Below are positions 16,471-26,469 of a DNA stretch of 43,091 bases, piece by piece. Below the pieces are notes generated by a model that did not search any database, was not told where the DNA came from, and saw only the letters and a list, made by a program, of their open reading frames with translations. The stretch's first letter is position 1; each line of letters begins with the position of its first letter. Source of the stretch: Winogradskyella sp. (GTDB lineage: Bacteria > Bacteroidota > Bacteroidia > Flavobacteriales > Flavobacteriaceae); contig NZ_JABSST010000011.1 of NCBI RefSeq assembly GCF_013213975.1, positions 1-43,091 of the forward strand. Direction: 5' to 3'. Both the position numbers and the translations under genes were made by a program.

Positions 16471-18306
16471 TTATTTTTTCCCGTCCATTTTATCTTTAAG
16501 TGCTTGTAAAGCATCATTAGCATCACCTAAAGTTGGTTTAGCTTCAGCCGCCTGAGCTTCTGCCTTTTTCACAGCTTGCTTAACGATTTTAGCTTCTTCC
16601 TCTCTAAATACTGCAGTATGTGAAGCAACAACACGCTTGAATTCTTTGTTAAATTCAATGATCTTAAATTCTGCTTCTTCACCTTTCTTAAGCTTAGTAC
16701 CATCTTCTTTTTCTAAGTGACGTTGAGGAATGAATGCCACGATATCATCATTAAATGCAATCGTTGCTCCTTTATCAACAACCTCAGTAATGGCCGCTGT
16801 ATGAGAAGTACCAAGAGCAAACTCTTTTTCGTACTTGTCCCAAGGGTTTTCGGTAGTTTGTTTATGACCTAAAGATAATTTACGTCCTTCTACGTCAAGC
16901 TCTAATACAACTACATCTAATGTATCACCTACATTACAGAACTCAGATGGATGTTTGATTTTCTTAGTCCAAGATAAATCAGAGATATAAATTAATCCAT
17001 CTATTCCTTCTTCTAATTCAACAAATACACCAAAATTTGTAAAGTTACGAACAACACCTGAATGTTTAGAACCAACAGGATACTTAGAAGTAATATCGGT
17101 CCATGGATCTGGTGTTAATTGCTTGATACCAAGAGACATCTTACGATCCTCTCTATCCAATGTTAAGATCTGAGCTTCTATTTCATCACCCACAGATACG
17201 AAATCTTGAGCTGAACGTAAATGTGTTGACCAAGACATTTCAGAAACGTGTACTAATCCTTCTACACCTTCTTCAACTTCTACGAAAGCACCATAATCTG
17301 CGATTACAACGACTTTACCTTTTACTTTATCACCTACTTTTACGTCTTCACCTAAGGCTTCCCAAGGGTGCTTAGATAATTGCTTAAGACCTAATTGAAT
17401 TCTCGACTTGTTCTCATCAAAATCAAGAATAACAACATTTAATTTCTGATCTAACTCGACAATCTCATTTGGATGATTGATACGTGACCATGATAAATCC
17501 GTAATATGAACTAAACCATCTACACCACCTAGATCAATAAACACACCGTAAGAAGTAATGTTTTTAACAACACCCTCTAATACTTGTCCTTTTTCTAACT
17601 GACCAATGATTTCTTTCTTTTGTTCCTCGATATCAGCCTCAATAAGTGCCTTATGGGAAACAACTATATTTTTAAATTCATGATTGATTTTTACAACCTT
17701 GAACTCCATAGTTTTATTTACGTATTGATCGTAATCTCTAATTGGTTTAACGTCAATTTGAGAACCAGGTAAGAACGCTTCAATACCAAATACATCAACG
17801 ATCATTCCACCTTTAGTTCTGCACTTAACAAATCCATTAACGATTTCGCCAGTATCATGTGCGTTATTTACACGATCCCAAGCTTTGATTACTCTAGCTT
17901 TTCTGTGAGATAATACTAATTGACCTGTAGCATCTTCACGTACATCAATTAATACTTCGACTTTGTCACCAACTTTTAAATCTGGATTGTAACGAAATTC
18001 GTTAAGCGAAATAACACCTTCAGATTTAGCGTTGATATCAATGATAGCATCTCTATCAGTGATATGGATCACTTCACCTTCAACAACTTCATCGTCTAAG
18101 GTATCAACGAAATTCTCTGAAACTAGTTTTTCAAATTCTGCTAATTTCTTGTCCGCAACTTGCTCAATTCCTTCTTCGTAATTGTGCCAATCGAACTCTT
18201 TTAAAAATTTTTCTGGATTTACTTGAGCTTCCGAAACTATTGGAGCTTCAACTGTAGTAGCTTCAGTTGCTTCAACTTCAGCTTTCTTTGTTTTCTTGTC
18301 AGCCAT
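16471..18306 (-). CDS. rpsA: 30S ribosomal protein S1
   Basis: A 611-residue RNA-binding protein made of S1 (OB-fold) repeats. I count six S1-like segments from about residue 70 to 580. The middle ones are the most canonical: VLEGVVKNITSYGVFIDLGG with DGLVHITDLSWSRI, KVKGKVVVIADYGAFVEVEE with EGLVHVSEMSW, and HSGVVRNFTNFGVFVELEE with DGLIYISDLSW. The first 35 residues are a Lys/Glu/Ala/Thr-rich extension and the last 50 are a charged tail, both common in Bacteroidetes S1. In this phylum, where Shine-Dalgarno pairing is weak, S1 is thought to matter greatly for mRNA recruitment. Transcribed alone, with its own promoter and terminator. Confidence 0.97.
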   Translation of the reverse strand: MADKKTKKAEVEATEATTVEAPIVSEAQVNPEKFLKEFDWHNYEEGIEQVADKKLAEFEKLVSENFVDTLDDEVVEGEVIHITDRDAIIDINAKSEGVISLNEFRYNPDLKVGDKVEVLIDVREDATGQLVLSHRKARVIKAWDRVNNAHDTGEIVNGFVKCRTKGGMIVDVFGIEAFLPGSQIDVKPIRDYDQYVNKTMEFKVVKINHEFKNIVVSHKALIEADIEEQKKEIIGQLEKGQVLEGVVKNITSYGVFIDLGGVDGLVHITDLSWSRINHPNEIVELDQKLNVVILDFDENKSRIQLGLKQLSKHPWEALGEDVKVGDKVKGKVVVIADYGAFVEVEEGVEGLVHVSEMSWSTHLRSAQDFVSVGDEIEAQILTLDREDRKMSLGIKQLTPDPWTDITSKYPVGSKHSGVVRNFTNFGVFVELEEGIDGLIYISDLSWTKKIKHPSEFCNVGDTLDVVVLELDVEGRKLSLGHKQTTENPWDKYEKEFALGTSHTAAITEVVDKGATIAFNDDIVAFIPQRHLEKEDGTKLKKGEEAEFKIIEFNKEFKRVVASHTAVFREEEAKIVKQAVKKAEAQAAEAKPTLGDANDALQALKDKMDGKK

Positions 18307-18422
18307 ATGCTGAGTAAATTTGTATTCTGCAGTTTTAGAAAGTTTCGCGAAAAACTCACAGAAGTCATTAATTTATAATATGTTATCCTTTTTACTTTCT
18401 ACGAATCGCTCAAAAAGGTCTG

Positions 18423-18454
18423 CAAAATTAATATAATTAATATTTAAAACCAAA
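18423..18454 (-). promoter_or_regulatory. Putative rpsA promoter
   Basis: On the minus strand TTTG (18454-18451), 20 bases, then TAATTTTG (18430-18423), close to the Bacteroidetes -33/-7 pattern. It would give a leader of about 110 bases before the rpsA start, long enough for a structured 5' region such as S1 autoregulation, though I see no strong hairpin. Confidence 0.5.
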
Positions 18455-18588
18455 CAATTATCCTGTGACCTTAAATTATATGATGTGTCTCATACTTAGA
18501 TATCAAATTATAATGCTTAGACTAATATTTATTGGCTCATATATTTAGTATATTTACTACACTAATTAAATTTAAAATTTTAAAAATC

Positions 18589-18966
18589 ATGGTTAAAGCT
18601 AAATATCAAGCAGTTTTAGATCTTGGGGAACAATTAAACGTCCAGGATGGAGACGTAAAAGAAGAAAACGGAGTACTTAAAATTAAAGGTACTGCAGCAA
18701 CACAATATGAGAAAAATTTACTTTGGGATGCTATTAAAGCTGCCGGTGGAGAGAATCCATCTGATATTATGGCTAACATTACTGTAGCAGACGAATCAGT
18801 TTATGCAAGACATAAAGTAGCATCAGGTGAGACTTTAGGAAAAATCGCTAAACACTATTATGGTGATGCAATGAAATATAAAGAAATATTCGAAGCGAAT
18901 TCTGACATACTCAAAAATCCAGATTCAATTTATCCTGATCAAGAATTAGTGATTCCAAATCTTTAA
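18589..18966 (+). CDS. kbp: BON and LysM domain protein, Kbp (YgaU)-like
   Basis: A 125-residue soluble protein. I prefer ATG at 18589 (MVKAKYQAVLDLGEQ) to the upstream in-frame ATG at 18532, because the added 19 residues are AT-rich noise and would mask the family N terminus. Residues about 15-65 form a BON-like domain (VKEENGVLKIKGTA, NPSDIMANITV), and about 72-125 a LysM domain (HKVASGETLGKIAKHYYG, IYPDQELVIPNL). The same two-domain layout defines E. coli Kbp/YgaU, a cytoplasmic potassium-binding protein. No signal peptide, consistent with that. A bidirectional terminator follows directly. Confidence 0.88.
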   Translation: MVKAKYQAVLDLGEQLNVQDGDVKEENGVLKIKGTAATQYEKNLLWDAIKAAGGENPSDIMANITVADESVYARHKVASGETLGKIAKHYYGDAMKYKEIFEANSDILKNPDSIYPDQELVIPNL

Positions 18967-18975
18967 ATCAGCGTT

Positions 18976-19008
18976 AAAAAAAAAGCGACCTTTGAGTCGC
19001 TTTTTTTT
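18976..19008. terminator. Bidirectional terminator between kbp and cmk
   Basis: Nine A, GCGAC, CTTTGA-type loop, GTCGC, eight T: the hairpin with A and T tracts works on both strands. It follows the kbp stop by 9 bases and overlaps the last bases of cmk (stop at 19009-19007). Confidence 0.9.
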
Positions 19009-19705
19009 ATTCCTTTGAATTTACCAGCTTGAGAATTTGATGGACTTGTTCGTCAATCGTCATTTCAGAATTATCTATTTCAATAGCATCAACTGCTTTC
19101 ACTAAGGGAGAATCTTCTCGAGATGAGTCTATACGATCTCTAGTTGTTACATTTTCTAGCACCTCATCATAACTTAAATGGTGCCCTCGTTCTAACAACT
19201 CTTTATAGCGACGTTTAGCCCGTGTTTCAGCTGAAGCAATCATAAATATTTTAATTTCAGCATCAGGAAAAACAACGGTACCAATATCTCTACCGTCCAT
19301 AACAATACCTCTATCCTTGCCCATTAATTGCTGCTCTTCTACCAACTTTTGTCTAACTTCAGAAATAGTTGCAACTGGACTAACAAACCTTGACACCTCT
19401 AATGTACGAATGGCTTTCTCTATATTCTTGTTATTGAGATAAACTTCTGCAAAACCCAATTCTTCATTAAACTTAAATGTAATATGTATATGATGAAGTT
19501 GCGCTATTAATGCATCTGAACTAAAAAATCCTTCGCCTATTATATTCTGTTCAATCGCATAATAAGTAACAGCGCGATACATGGCGCCTGTATCTACATA
19601 AATATAGTTTAAAGCTTTTGCCAATTGTTTAGCAATGGTACTTTTACCTGTTGAGGAAAATCCATCAATGGCTATGATTATGTTTTGCTTATCGTCTTCT
19701 GCCAT
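19007..19705 (-). CDS. cmk: Cytidylate kinase
   Basis: A 232-residue P-loop kinase that phosphorylates CMP and dCMP with ATP. The Walker A loop GFSSTGKS is at residues 15-22, followed by LNYIYVDTGAMYRAVTYYA, the CMP-binding RFVSPVATISEVRQ, MDGRDIGTVVFPDAEIKIF and the lid RAKRRYKELLERG, then TTRDRIDSSREDSPL. Length and motif order match Cmk. The start codon lies inside the end of porQ (17-base overlap), so the two are translationally coupled, an arrangement I know from other flavobacteria. Confidence 0.96.
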   Translation of the reverse strand: MAEDDKQNIIIAIDGFSSTGKSTIAKQLAKALNYIYVDTGAMYRAVTYYAIEQNIIGEGFFSSDALIAQLHHIHITFKFNEELGFAEVYLNNKNIEKAIRTLEVSRFVSPVATISEVRQKLVEEQQLMGKDRGIVMDGRDIGTVVFPDAEIKIFMIASAETRAKRRYKELLERGHHLSYDEVLENVTTRDRIDSSREDSPLVKAVDAIEIDNSEMTIDEQVHQILKLVNSKE

Positions 19706-20720
19706 CTAAATCTATTTGAAGCCCAAAAAAACTAGTGTTTGATGCGCTTGTATATCTTGCATGAGTATAACTAAAACGCATTTTATTTAGTCGAATTGAA
19801 ATACCTGCCGAAATTCCAGAGAAATTTCTTTGATCTACGATTCTCAATTCCTCTGCTCGTCTAAAGTTATAACCTATTCTTAAATTAAATCCTTTTTCAG
19901 GCCATAATTCTGCACCCAATATGAGATGCCTTAAGGCATTATTAAAAAAGCCTACCTTTTCTTGGGTTTGATTTCCATCTAAATCTGTTATAGCTCTGGC
20001 TGGATTAGACGTACCTATTGGCCATTCTTGTAAGTTCTCTAGAGTTAAATGCCAACGAATTGGCACATTCTCTAAGGTTTGAGACATTCCAAAATTGACT
20101 TCAAATGGTAACGTCTCATTTTGTCCTGCATAAGTTGTAAACTGAGTACCCAAATTTCTTACAGTCAATGCGGCATGAAAGTCTAGTTTTTCGTTGATAT
20201 ACATTATACCAATATCTACTGCTCCTCCAACTGAGTTGTACTGTTCTAGTAAAGATGTAATGACTTTGACATTGGCTCCTACATAAAAATCAGTAAATGG
20301 AATATTATAATTGTATCCTGCTGATATTGCGGCTTCATTGCCACTAAAGCTTCCTGTTGGATTGCCATTTACATCGTAACCATCAAACGTTCCGTAATTG
20401 ATATAGGTGATCCCAAAATGAAAGGTTTGCAAATGTCTATCCCAAGTGTAAGCATAAGCTGCAGTTCCATACGTTACATCACCAAGATAATTTGATGCAT
20501 TAACAGCTAATTGGTTATGCATTTTCCAATTTATTGATGCAGGGTTATAAAGAGCTTCCGTAACATCTGAATCAAAATTTGTTATGATTTTACCACCTAA
20601 GGCAGCTTGACGCGGAGAAGAAACCAAATTTAGAAATTGATAAGTAGAGCCTCCTCCCAATTGTGCAAACAATGGTAATGCCAACAGCATGAAACAGAAC
20701 TGGGTAACCCTCTTAATCAT
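19689..20720 (-). CDS. porQ: Type IX secretion system protein PorQ
   Basis: A 343-residue outer-membrane barrel protein. A signal peptide (about 1-19, ALPLFAQ) precedes LGGGSTYQFLNLVSSPRQAALGG, the signature opening of PorQ, with the FadL/PorV-like TEALYNPASI shortly after. Many Gly/Tyr-rich amphipathic strands follow. In Porphyromonas PorQ works with PorU, PorV and PorZ in the attachment complex that cleaves sorting domains and anchors type IX substrates. Two substrates with such domains are encoded in this window (4416 and 33084). It overlaps cmk by 17 bases and is 73 bases downstream of the LysM gene; CAAACTTA at 20743-20750 (TAAGTTTG on the minus strand) is a possible own -7 element. Confidence 0.93.
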   Translation of the reverse strand: MIKRVTQFCFMLLALPLFAQLGGGSTYQFLNLVSSPRQAALGGKIITNFDSDVTEALYNPASINWKMHNQLAVNASNYLGDVTYGTAAYAYTWDRHLQTFHFGITYINYGTFDGYDVNGNPTGSFSGNEAAISAGYNYNIPFTDFYVGANVKVITSLLEQYNSVGGAVDIGIMYINEKLDFHAALTVRNLGTQFTTYAGQNETLPFEVNFGMSQTLENVPIRWHLTLENLQEWPIGTSNPARAITDLDGNQTQEKVGFFNNALRHLILGAELWPEKGFNLRIGYNFRRAEELRIVDQRNFSGISAGISIRLNKMRFSYTHARYTSASNTSFFGLQIDLDGRRR

Positions 20721-20793
20721 AGATTCTGCAAAATAACTAAATCAAACTTAAAACGATGATATGAAATTTTTATTTTTTTTAAAGGAAGTATTT

Positions 20794-21582
20794 CTACTTA
20801 AGCTTGAGCTTTTGCCCTATTTTAATAAGGTTTGTTGTTAAACCATTAAGTCGTTTTAACCCTTCCACAGAAATACCATTTCGCTTCGAAATATTGTATA
20901 AAGTGTCTCCTTTTGATACGACCCAATAATCTAAGTCATCCGTCGCCTTGGAGGTATTAAAATTTGAAACTCGAAGTATTTGATTAACTCTTATCAAATT
21001 TGAATTAAGACCGTTTTGGGTTTTAAGTTCGTTTACTGTGGTACCATACCAATTAGACAAACTGTAGAGGGTTTCCCCTTCCAAAACTGTATGAAATTCA
21101 ATTTCAACAGCGTTTTTTGAGGTTTGAAAGGATTCTTTTTCTTCAATTTCTATTGACTCCGTAATAGGATTTTCTTCAACCGTAGTATCGAAGTTTCGAA
21201 TCTTTAGACGCTGCCCATCGTTAACTAATGTAGATTCTAAATTATTTACCTCTTTAAGTTTTGTTAAGGTGGTGTTATAACGATTAGCGATGTCTAATAA
21301 GGTTTCATTTCCATTAACCACATGAAAATCAGTATTTTTTACATTGTCCTGAAGTAATTCACCCCTTTGTTCAACAAGTTTTAGAGAATCTTTTATGGTT
21401 ATTACCCTTGTTTCATTAGAATCGACTAAAGTAATCTCGCCAGTTAAAACATTAAGCTTTGCTGGTTTACCATCAAGCAAAACGTCCTTAAATCTTACTT
21501 TAGTTTCTTGCCCAAAAGCAAATAGACCAGCCAATAAAACTATAACTACCGAGAGTATTAATCGTTTATAATCGTTTTGCAT
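20794..21582 (-). CDS. Exported protein with three LysM domains
   Basis: A 262-residue protein with an N-terminal signal or membrane anchor ([19 protein letters not shown]). After about 60 residues of linker come three LysM modules at about 85-130 ([17 protein letters not shown]), 160-205 ([17 protein letters not shown]) and 217-262 ([17 protein letters not shown]). No hydrolase domain is attached, so it is probably a peptidoglycan-binding periplasmic protein. Its start overlaps the end of lon by 17 bases, so translation is coupled to the protease gene. Precise role unknown. Confidence 0.88.
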   Translation of the reverse strand: MQNDYKRLILSVVIVLLAGLFAFGQETKVRFKDVLLDGKPAKLNVLTGEITLVDSNETRVITIKDSLKLVEQRGELLQDNVKNTDFHVVNGNETLLDIANRYNTTLTKLKEVNNLESTLVNDGQRLKIRNFDTTVEENPITESIEIEEKESFQTSKNAVEIEFHTVLEGETLYSLSNWYGTTVNELKTQNGLNSNLIRVNQILRVSNFNTSKATDDLDYWVVSKGDTLYNISKRNGISVEGLKRLNGLTTNLIKIGQKLKLK

Positions 21583-24019
21583 GCTTTACTTTTTGATTGG
21601 TAATGGCAATATCTAACACATCACTCATATCTTTCACATAATGAAAAGTAAGGCCTTTGAGATATTCTGGCTTTATTTCATCTATATCTCGCTTATTATC
21701 CTCACAAAGTAAAATCTCCTTAATCTTAGCGCGTTTAGCTGCTAATATTTTTTCTTTAATACCTCCAACTGGCAATACCTTTCCTCTCAAGGTAATTTCT
21801 CCGGTCATTGCCAAACTCTTTTTCACTTTACGTTGTGTAAATAAAGATACTAAAGATGTAAGCATCGTTACACCTGCGCTTGGACCATCTTTAGGCGTGG
21901 CACCCTCAGGAACATGAATATGGACATTATACTTATGAAAAACCTCTGGATTAATATCAAATTTATCTGCATTAGCTTTAATATACTCCATAGCAATCGT
22001 TGCAGATTCTTTCATTACTTTACCTAGATTTCCTGTAATAGAAAGTGCTCCTTTACCTTTAGACAGAATAGACTCAATGAATAATATATCACCGCCAACT
22101 CTTGTCCATGCTAATCCAGTCACAACACCAGCTACATTATTGTTTTCATACTTATCACGCTCTAATCTCGGACTACCTAAGACCTTAATAATATCTTCAT
22201 TAGAAACCTTAACATTGTAATCCTCTTCCATTGCTATATTCTTAGCAGCATAGCGTACCATCTTTGCAATTTGCTTTTCTAAACCCCTAACACCAGACTC
22301 TCTTGTATAGCCTTCGACAATTTTCTCTAATTGTGGCTTTCCTATTTTAAGGTGAGCATTATGCAATCCATGCTCTTTTAATTGCTTGGGTAATAAATGA
22401 CGTTTAGCGATCTCTACCTTTTCTTCAATGGTATAACCAGTAACATTGATAATTTCCATACGGTCTCTTAATGCTGGCTGAATCGTTGCAAGACTATTTG
22501 AAGTAGCAATAAACATGACTTTAGACAAATCATAGCCCATTTCCAAGAAGTTATCATAAAACTCATTATTCTGTTCTGGGTCTAATACTTCTAGCATTGC
22601 CGATGACGGATCACCTTGATGCCCTGCCGATAGTTTATCAATCTCATCTAGTACAAAAACTGGGTTTGACGTTCCAGCTTTCTTTAAGCTTTGAATTATA
22701 CGTCCTGGCATTGCACCGATGTAAGTCTTACGATGTCCTCGAATCTCTGCCTCGTCTCTTAATCCACCTAATGAGATTCTAACATATTCTCTACCTAAAG
22801 CTTCAGCTATAGATTTACCAAGTGATGTTTTTCCAACACCTGGAGGACCATAAAGACAAAGTATTGGAGACTTCATATCGTTCCTAAGCTTTAAAACCGC
22901 TAAATACTCAATGATCCGCTTTTTAACATCATCTAAGCCAAAATGATCACGACCCAATATTTTCATCGCGCGTTTCAAATCAAATTGGTCTTCGCTAAAT
23001 TCATTCCATGGTAAGTCTAAAAACAGATCTAAGTAATTCCGTTGAATGGAATACTCAGCGACTTGTGGATTCATACGTTGCATTTTTGCAAGTTCCTTCT
23101 CAAAGTGTTTGCTTACCTTTTCGTCCCAATGCTTATCTTTAGCTCTGGCTTTCATCTCCTCAATTTCTTGGCCTGAAGAGACTCCTCCGCCTAATTCCTC
23201 TTGAATAGTTTTCATTTGCTGATGCAAGAAATACTCGCGCTGTTGCTGGTTCATATCGCTTTGCACCTTATTTTGAATATCATTTTTAAGCTCAAGTTTT
23301 TGATATTCTAAATTCATATACTTTAAGGTCTGTAAGGCACGCTCTTTAAGATCATTAATCTTGAGAAGGTCTTGCTTTTCTTCGACCTTAAGATTCATGT
23401 TAGAAGACACAAAATTCACTAAAAAGGAATTACTTTCAATATTCTTAATGGCAAAGGTTGCCTCAGTTGGGATATTCGGGCTTTCTTTAATTATTTCTAA
23501 AGAAAGATCTTTAATAGAATCGATAATTGCTGTAAACTCCTCATTTCCTTGTTCGGGTTTTGACTCAGACAAGTCCGAAATGGTTGCTGTTAAATAAGGG
23601 TTTTCAGAAATTACCTCATTTATTTGAAAACGCTTTTTTCCTTGAATTATAACGGTCGTATTACCATCTGGCATTTTCAACACCTTCAAGATTCTCGCTA
23701 CAGTACCTGTTTTATATATATCTTGCACTGAAGGTTTTTCTATAGCTTCATCTTTCTGAGCCACTACTCCAATAACCTTACCGCCTTTATTTGCGTCATT
23801 TATTAATTTAATTGAAGTATCTCTACCAGCCGTAATTGGAATTACTACTCCTGGAAATAAAACTGTATTTCTTAATGGTAAAATTGGAAGTGACTCTGGT
23901 AATACTTCATTATTAATTAGCTCTTCATCTTCTGGAGTCATCAACGGAATTAACTCTGAATTTTCATCAAAATCTTGTAGTGACAAAGTGTCAAGTCCTA
24001 ATATTTTTTGTTTTCCCAT
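21566..24019 (-). CDS. lon: ATP-dependent protease Lon
   Basis: An 817-residue cytoplasmic AAA+ serine protease for damaged and regulatory proteins. Domains: LON substrate-binding N domain (about 40-240, [18 protein letters not shown]), a helical linker ([18 protein letters not shown]), the AAA+ module with Walker [10 protein letters not shown] (Lys397) and Walker [11 protein letters not shown], and the protease domain with the catalytic Ser714 in PKDGPSAGV and Lys757 in GGIKEK, spaced 43 residues apart as in the family. Length is typical. A good housekeeping-type promoter lies upstream; no heat-shock CIRCE-like repeat was seen. First gene of lon-LysM-porQ-cmk. Confidence 0.98.
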   Translation of the reverse strand: MGKQKILGLDTLSLQDFDENSELIPLMTPEDEELINNEVLPESLPILPLRNTVLFPGVVIPITAGRDTSIKLINDANKGGKVIGVVAQKDEAIEKPSVQDIYKTGTVARILKVLKMPDGNTTVIIQGKKRFQINEVISENPYLTATISDLSESKPEQGNEEFTAIIDSIKDLSLEIIKESPNIPTEATFAIKNIESNSFLVNFVSSNMNLKVEEKQDLLKINDLKERALQTLKYMNLEYQKLELKNDIQNKVQSDMNQQQREYFLHQQMKTIQEELGGGVSSGQEIEEMKARAKDKHWDEKVSKHFEKELAKMQRMNPQVAEYSIQRNYLDLFLDLPWNEFSEDQFDLKRAMKILGRDHFGLDDVKKRIIEYLAVLKLRNDMKSPILCLYGPPGVGKTSLGKSIAEALGREYVRISLGGLRDEAEIRGHRKTYIGAMPGRIIQSLKKAGTSNPVFVLDEIDKLSAGHQGDPSSAMLEVLDPEQNNEFYDNFLEMGYDLSKVMFIATSNSLATIQPALRDRMEIINVTGYTIEEKVEIAKRHLLPKQLKEHGLHNAHLKIGKPQLEKIVEGYTRESGVRGLEKQIAKMVRYAAKNIAMEEDYNVKVSNEDIIKVLGSPRLERDKYENNNVAGVVTGLAWTRVGGDILFIESILSKGKGALSITGNLGKVMKESATIAMEYIKANADKFDINPEVFHKYNVHIHVPEGATPKDGPSAGVTMLTSLVSLFTQRKVKKSLAMTGEITLRGKVLPVGGIKEKILAAKRAKIKEILLCEDNKRDIDEIKPEYLKGLTFHYVKDMSDVLDIAITNQKVKHAKRL

Positions 24020-24121
24020 ATTATTTTTAAGTCATTCTGTCATTAAAAAACCCAGAATCACATGTATTTAAAAGTATTAATAATTAACTTTATTCTGAAT
24101 ATCAGTTAGTTATAAGATATC

Positions 24122-24150
24122 CAAAGTTATTCACACTTATATGTTTTCAA
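24122..24150 (-). promoter_or_regulatory. Putative lon promoter
   Basis: On the minus strand TTG (24150-24148), 18 bases, TAACTTTG (24129-24122), a close match to the Bacteroidetes consensus, giving a leader of about 95 bases to the lon start. Confidence 0.6.
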
Positions 24151-24200
24151 TTGTTATGCCATTAGCTTTATAGAAAAATTAAAAGTTTTTTAAAGAAACT

Positions 24201-24227
24201 GTAACACTTAACCAATCGTCGCATCTA
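24201..24227 (+). promoter_or_regulatory. Possible ECF-type promoter for the sigma factor operon
   Basis: GTAAC at 24201-24205 and CATCTA at 24222-24227, separated by 16 bases, resemble the -35 (GTAAC/GAAC) and -10 elements read by ECF sigma factors rather than the housekeeping pattern. A start near 24236 would leave a very short leader. This would allow autoregulation by the encoded sigma factor. Pattern match only. Confidence 0.35.
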
Positions 24228-24248
24228 TATACCAAAGCAATTGTTTTT

Positions 24249-24800
24249 TTGACATCAACCAATCAAGATATCGAACAGTTATTGTTGCTTTGTCAATCTC
24301 GTGACCAGCGTGCACAATTAGAGGTTTACAACAGATATAACAAAGCCATGTATAACACAGCTCTAAGAATTGTTAAAGATTCTTTTAAAGCTGAGGACAT
24401 AATGCAGGAGTCATTTTTAACAGCATTTACAAAGCTGAATACTCTAGAGGACAGCAAACTCTTCGGTGCATGGTTAAAACGTATTGTAGTAAACAACAGT
24501 ATTGCACACTACAATAAAGCCACAAAACGACATGAAATAGCTTTAGACGCAGTCATGTACAAAGTAGAAAATGATAATGGTATTGACGAGAGTAATCAAA
24601 ATTCTGATAAGGTTAAACAAATAATGGGTGTTATGAAAACGCTCAAACCAAATTATAGTTTGGGTTTATCGCTTCATCTCATAGAAGGATACGATTACGA
24701 AGAAATCTGCGAAATAATGGATATTTCCTACGCTAACTGTAGAACCATGATTTCCAGAGCTAAAGAGAGTTTACGTAAAAAACTAATGCAAACAGCTTAA
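24249..24800 (+). CDS. ECF-type RNA polymerase sigma factor (sigma-70 family)
   Basis: A 183-residue sigma factor with region 2 (about 25-90: QLEVYNRYNKAMYNTALRI, AEDIMQESFLTAFTKL, AWLKRIVVNNSI) and region 4 (about 125-178: MKTLKPNYSLGLSLHLIEG, YEEICEIMDISYANCRTMISRAKESLRKKL, the DNA-binding helix-turn-helix). No in-frame ATG lies before conserved region 2; the next one (24348) would delete part of it, so TTG at 24249 is the likely start. It heads a plus-strand series with a single-pass membrane protein and two exported beta-repeat proteins, a layout typical of an envelope-sensing sigma unit. Ten bases separate it from the next gene. Confidence 0.92.
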   Translation: MTSTNQDIEQLLLLCQSRDQRAQLEVYNRYNKAMYNTALRIVKDSFKAEDIMQESFLTAFTKLNTLEDSKLFGAWLKRIVVNNSIAHYNKATKRHEIALDAVMYKVENDNGIDESNQNSDKVKQIMGVMKTLKPNYSLGLSLHLIEGYDYEEICEIMDISYANCRTMISRAKESLRKKLMQTA

Positions 24801-24810
24801 TGTCATAATT

Positions 24811-25368
24811 ATGCAAAAAGATACTTTAGACGAATTATTCAAAAATCTCGAAGGCGGCTTTGATACTGAAAATCCGAATGCAGGTCATCAAGATCGATTT
24901 TTAGAGAAACTCAAAGCTCATGAATCTTTAAATTCTAAGATAAATTCTGGATTTAATTGGAAGTCATTTTTAGCCGTTGCTGCCTCATTGTTGATTTGCC
25001 TTAGCGTAATTGCCACTGTCAATGCACGTACTGACGTTATAGATTTAGCAAGTGTATCACCAGAAATGTCTGAAACTCAAGACTTCTTTACAGCAACAAT
25101 TGAAGCTGAATTAAGAAAAATTAATCAAGAAAAGTCTCCTGTAACGGAAACATTAATTGAAGATGCGCTTAACTCAATAGAATCTTTAGAATCGGAGTAC
25201 GAGAACTTAAAATTAAGTCTTACAGCTAACGGAAATGACCAACGTATTATTTATGCAATGATTAATAATTTTCAAAGTAGGGTTGATATTTTAAATAATG
25301 TCCTTGAAGAAATAGAAAATTTAAAACAACTAAATATCGGTACTAATGAAACAACAAATACAATATAA
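24811..25368 (+). CDS. Single-pass membrane protein, candidate anti-sigma factor
   Basis: A 185-residue protein with a cytoplasmic N terminus (about 1-50, including GHQDRFLEKLKA), one membrane span at about 51-71 (SFLAVAASLLICLSVIATV), and a largely helical, possibly coiled-coil, outer part (about 85-175, rich in Glu, Leu and Asn). Topology and position directly behind an ECF sigma gene suggest an anti-sigma factor, but the zinc HxxxCxxC motif of ZAS anti-sigmas is absent and I do not recognise a named domain. The role is inferred from context. Its last 23 bases overlap the next gene. Confidence 0.75.
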   Translation: MQKDTLDELFKNLEGGFDTENPNAGHQDRFLEKLKAHESLNSKINSGFNWKSFLAVAASLLICLSVIATVNARTDVIDLASVSPEMSETQDFFTATIEAELRKINQEKSPVTETLIEDALNSIESLESEYENLKLSLTANGNDQRIIYAMINNFQSRVDILNNVLEEIENLKQLNIGTNETTNTI

Positions 25369-26434
25369 AATTTTCTTATACCTATTACTGGTTCCATTTA
25401 TTTCGGCAGGTAGTACGGGTATTAATACCACAAAAATATCAAAAGAAAAGACGGTTAAAAAATCTTTTAACGTAAGCAGTAATGCCACTTTGAAAGTGGA
25501 TAATTCTTTCGGTAATGTTAACATTATAACATGGGATGAAAATCGTATAGAATTTAATGTTTCCATAAAAGTAAGTGGAAACAATGGTAACAAGGTCCAA
25601 GAACGACTAGAGGGTATTGACATAGAGTTTAGCTCAAGTTCTAATTTAGTTTCTGCAATCACCAAGATAGAAAAGAACAAAAACAGTTGGTGGAATTGGG
25701 GTAAAAAAATGAACTTAAAGATGGAGATTGACTATGTCATAAAAATGCCAATGACTAATAATGTTAATCTTCGAAATAAATTTGGAGCCATTAATTTAGA
25801 TAAACTAAAAGGCTCATCTAAAATCCGTTGCGACCATGGAAAAATAACAACTAAAGAGTTGTTATCTAACACTAACGATATTAGCTTTAATCATACACGT
25901 GACAGCTACTTCGAATACATTAAGAATGGCGAAATATCTACGACTCATAGCAGTTTTACTATTGCAAAAACTGAAAACTTAAAGCTTAAAGCACAACACA
26001 CAAAGTCAGTTGTTGAAATTGCAGAAAATATAGATTTTAAATGCTCTCACGGATCTTTAACGGTAGACAATGTAAATCTTATTGAAGGTAATAGTTCACA
26101 TTTAACCACAAGAATTGGAACGTTATTTAAAAATGCAGATTTAAGGACAATTCATGGGTCATTAAAGATTACTCGAATTGGTTCTAAGGCTAATTCTATT
26201 GAAATAGAATCAAATTTCACAGGTGTTTCAATAGGATACGATGCTTCCTTTAACTTTAATTTCGACCTAGAACTACAATTTGGTTCACTACGAGATACTG
26301 AAGGTTTTAACTTTGTGGATAAAGAATTGGATCGTCATCAGAAACACTACCGAGGTTATTATGGATCCAATAATTCTGGTAATACATTAAAAATCAACTC
26401 ACAACACGGGAGTGTTAGTTTTAAAAAGCAGTAA
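25346..26434 (+). CDS. Exported beta-repeat protein (DUF4097-like)
   Basis: A 362-residue protein with a signal peptide (FLYLLLVPFISAG, cleaved near residue 22). The mature part is a run of short beta strands with recurring phrases: LKVDNSFGNVNIITW, VNLRNKFGAINLDKLKG, IRCDHGKITTKEL, FKCSHGSLTVDNV, LRTIHGSLKITRIG, INSQHGSVSF. This repeated (H/F)G-S-(L/I)-hydrophobic pattern is what one expects of a DUF4097-type right-handed beta-helix or adhesin-like fold. It overlaps the candidate anti-sigma gene by 23 bases, and the head-GIN gene follows after 35 bases. Such exported repeat proteins often accompany ECF sigma units, but their function is unknown. Confidence 0.82.
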   Translation: MKQQIQYKIFLYLLLVPFISAGSTGINTTKISKEKTVKKSFNVSSNATLKVDNSFGNVNIITWDENRIEFNVSIKVSGNNGNKVQERLEGIDIEFSSSSNLVSAITKIEKNKNSWWNWGKKMNLKMEIDYVIKMPMTNNVNLRNKFGAINLDKLKGSSKIRCDHGKITTKELLSNTNDISFNHTRDSYFEYIKNGEISTTHSSFTIAKTENLKLKAQHTKSVVEIAENIDFKCSHGSLTVDNVNLIEGNSSHLTTRIGTLFKNADLRTIHGSLKITRIGSKANSIEIESNFTGVSIGYDASFNFNFDLELQFGSLRDTEGFNFVDKELDRHQKHYRGYYGSNNSGNTLKINSQHGSVSFKKQ

Positions 26435-26469
26435 CATCAAAAACGACCATTAATCAAACAATTAAGACA

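Noticed and set aside
17160..17375. Leu-rich plus-strand frame opposite rpsA
   Set aside because: Antisense shadow of the S1 repeats.
18532..18588. Upstream ATG adding 19 residues to the Kbp-like protein
   Set aside because: The added residues are an AT-rich hydrophobic stretch not found in the family, and would place a false membrane segment before the BON domain.
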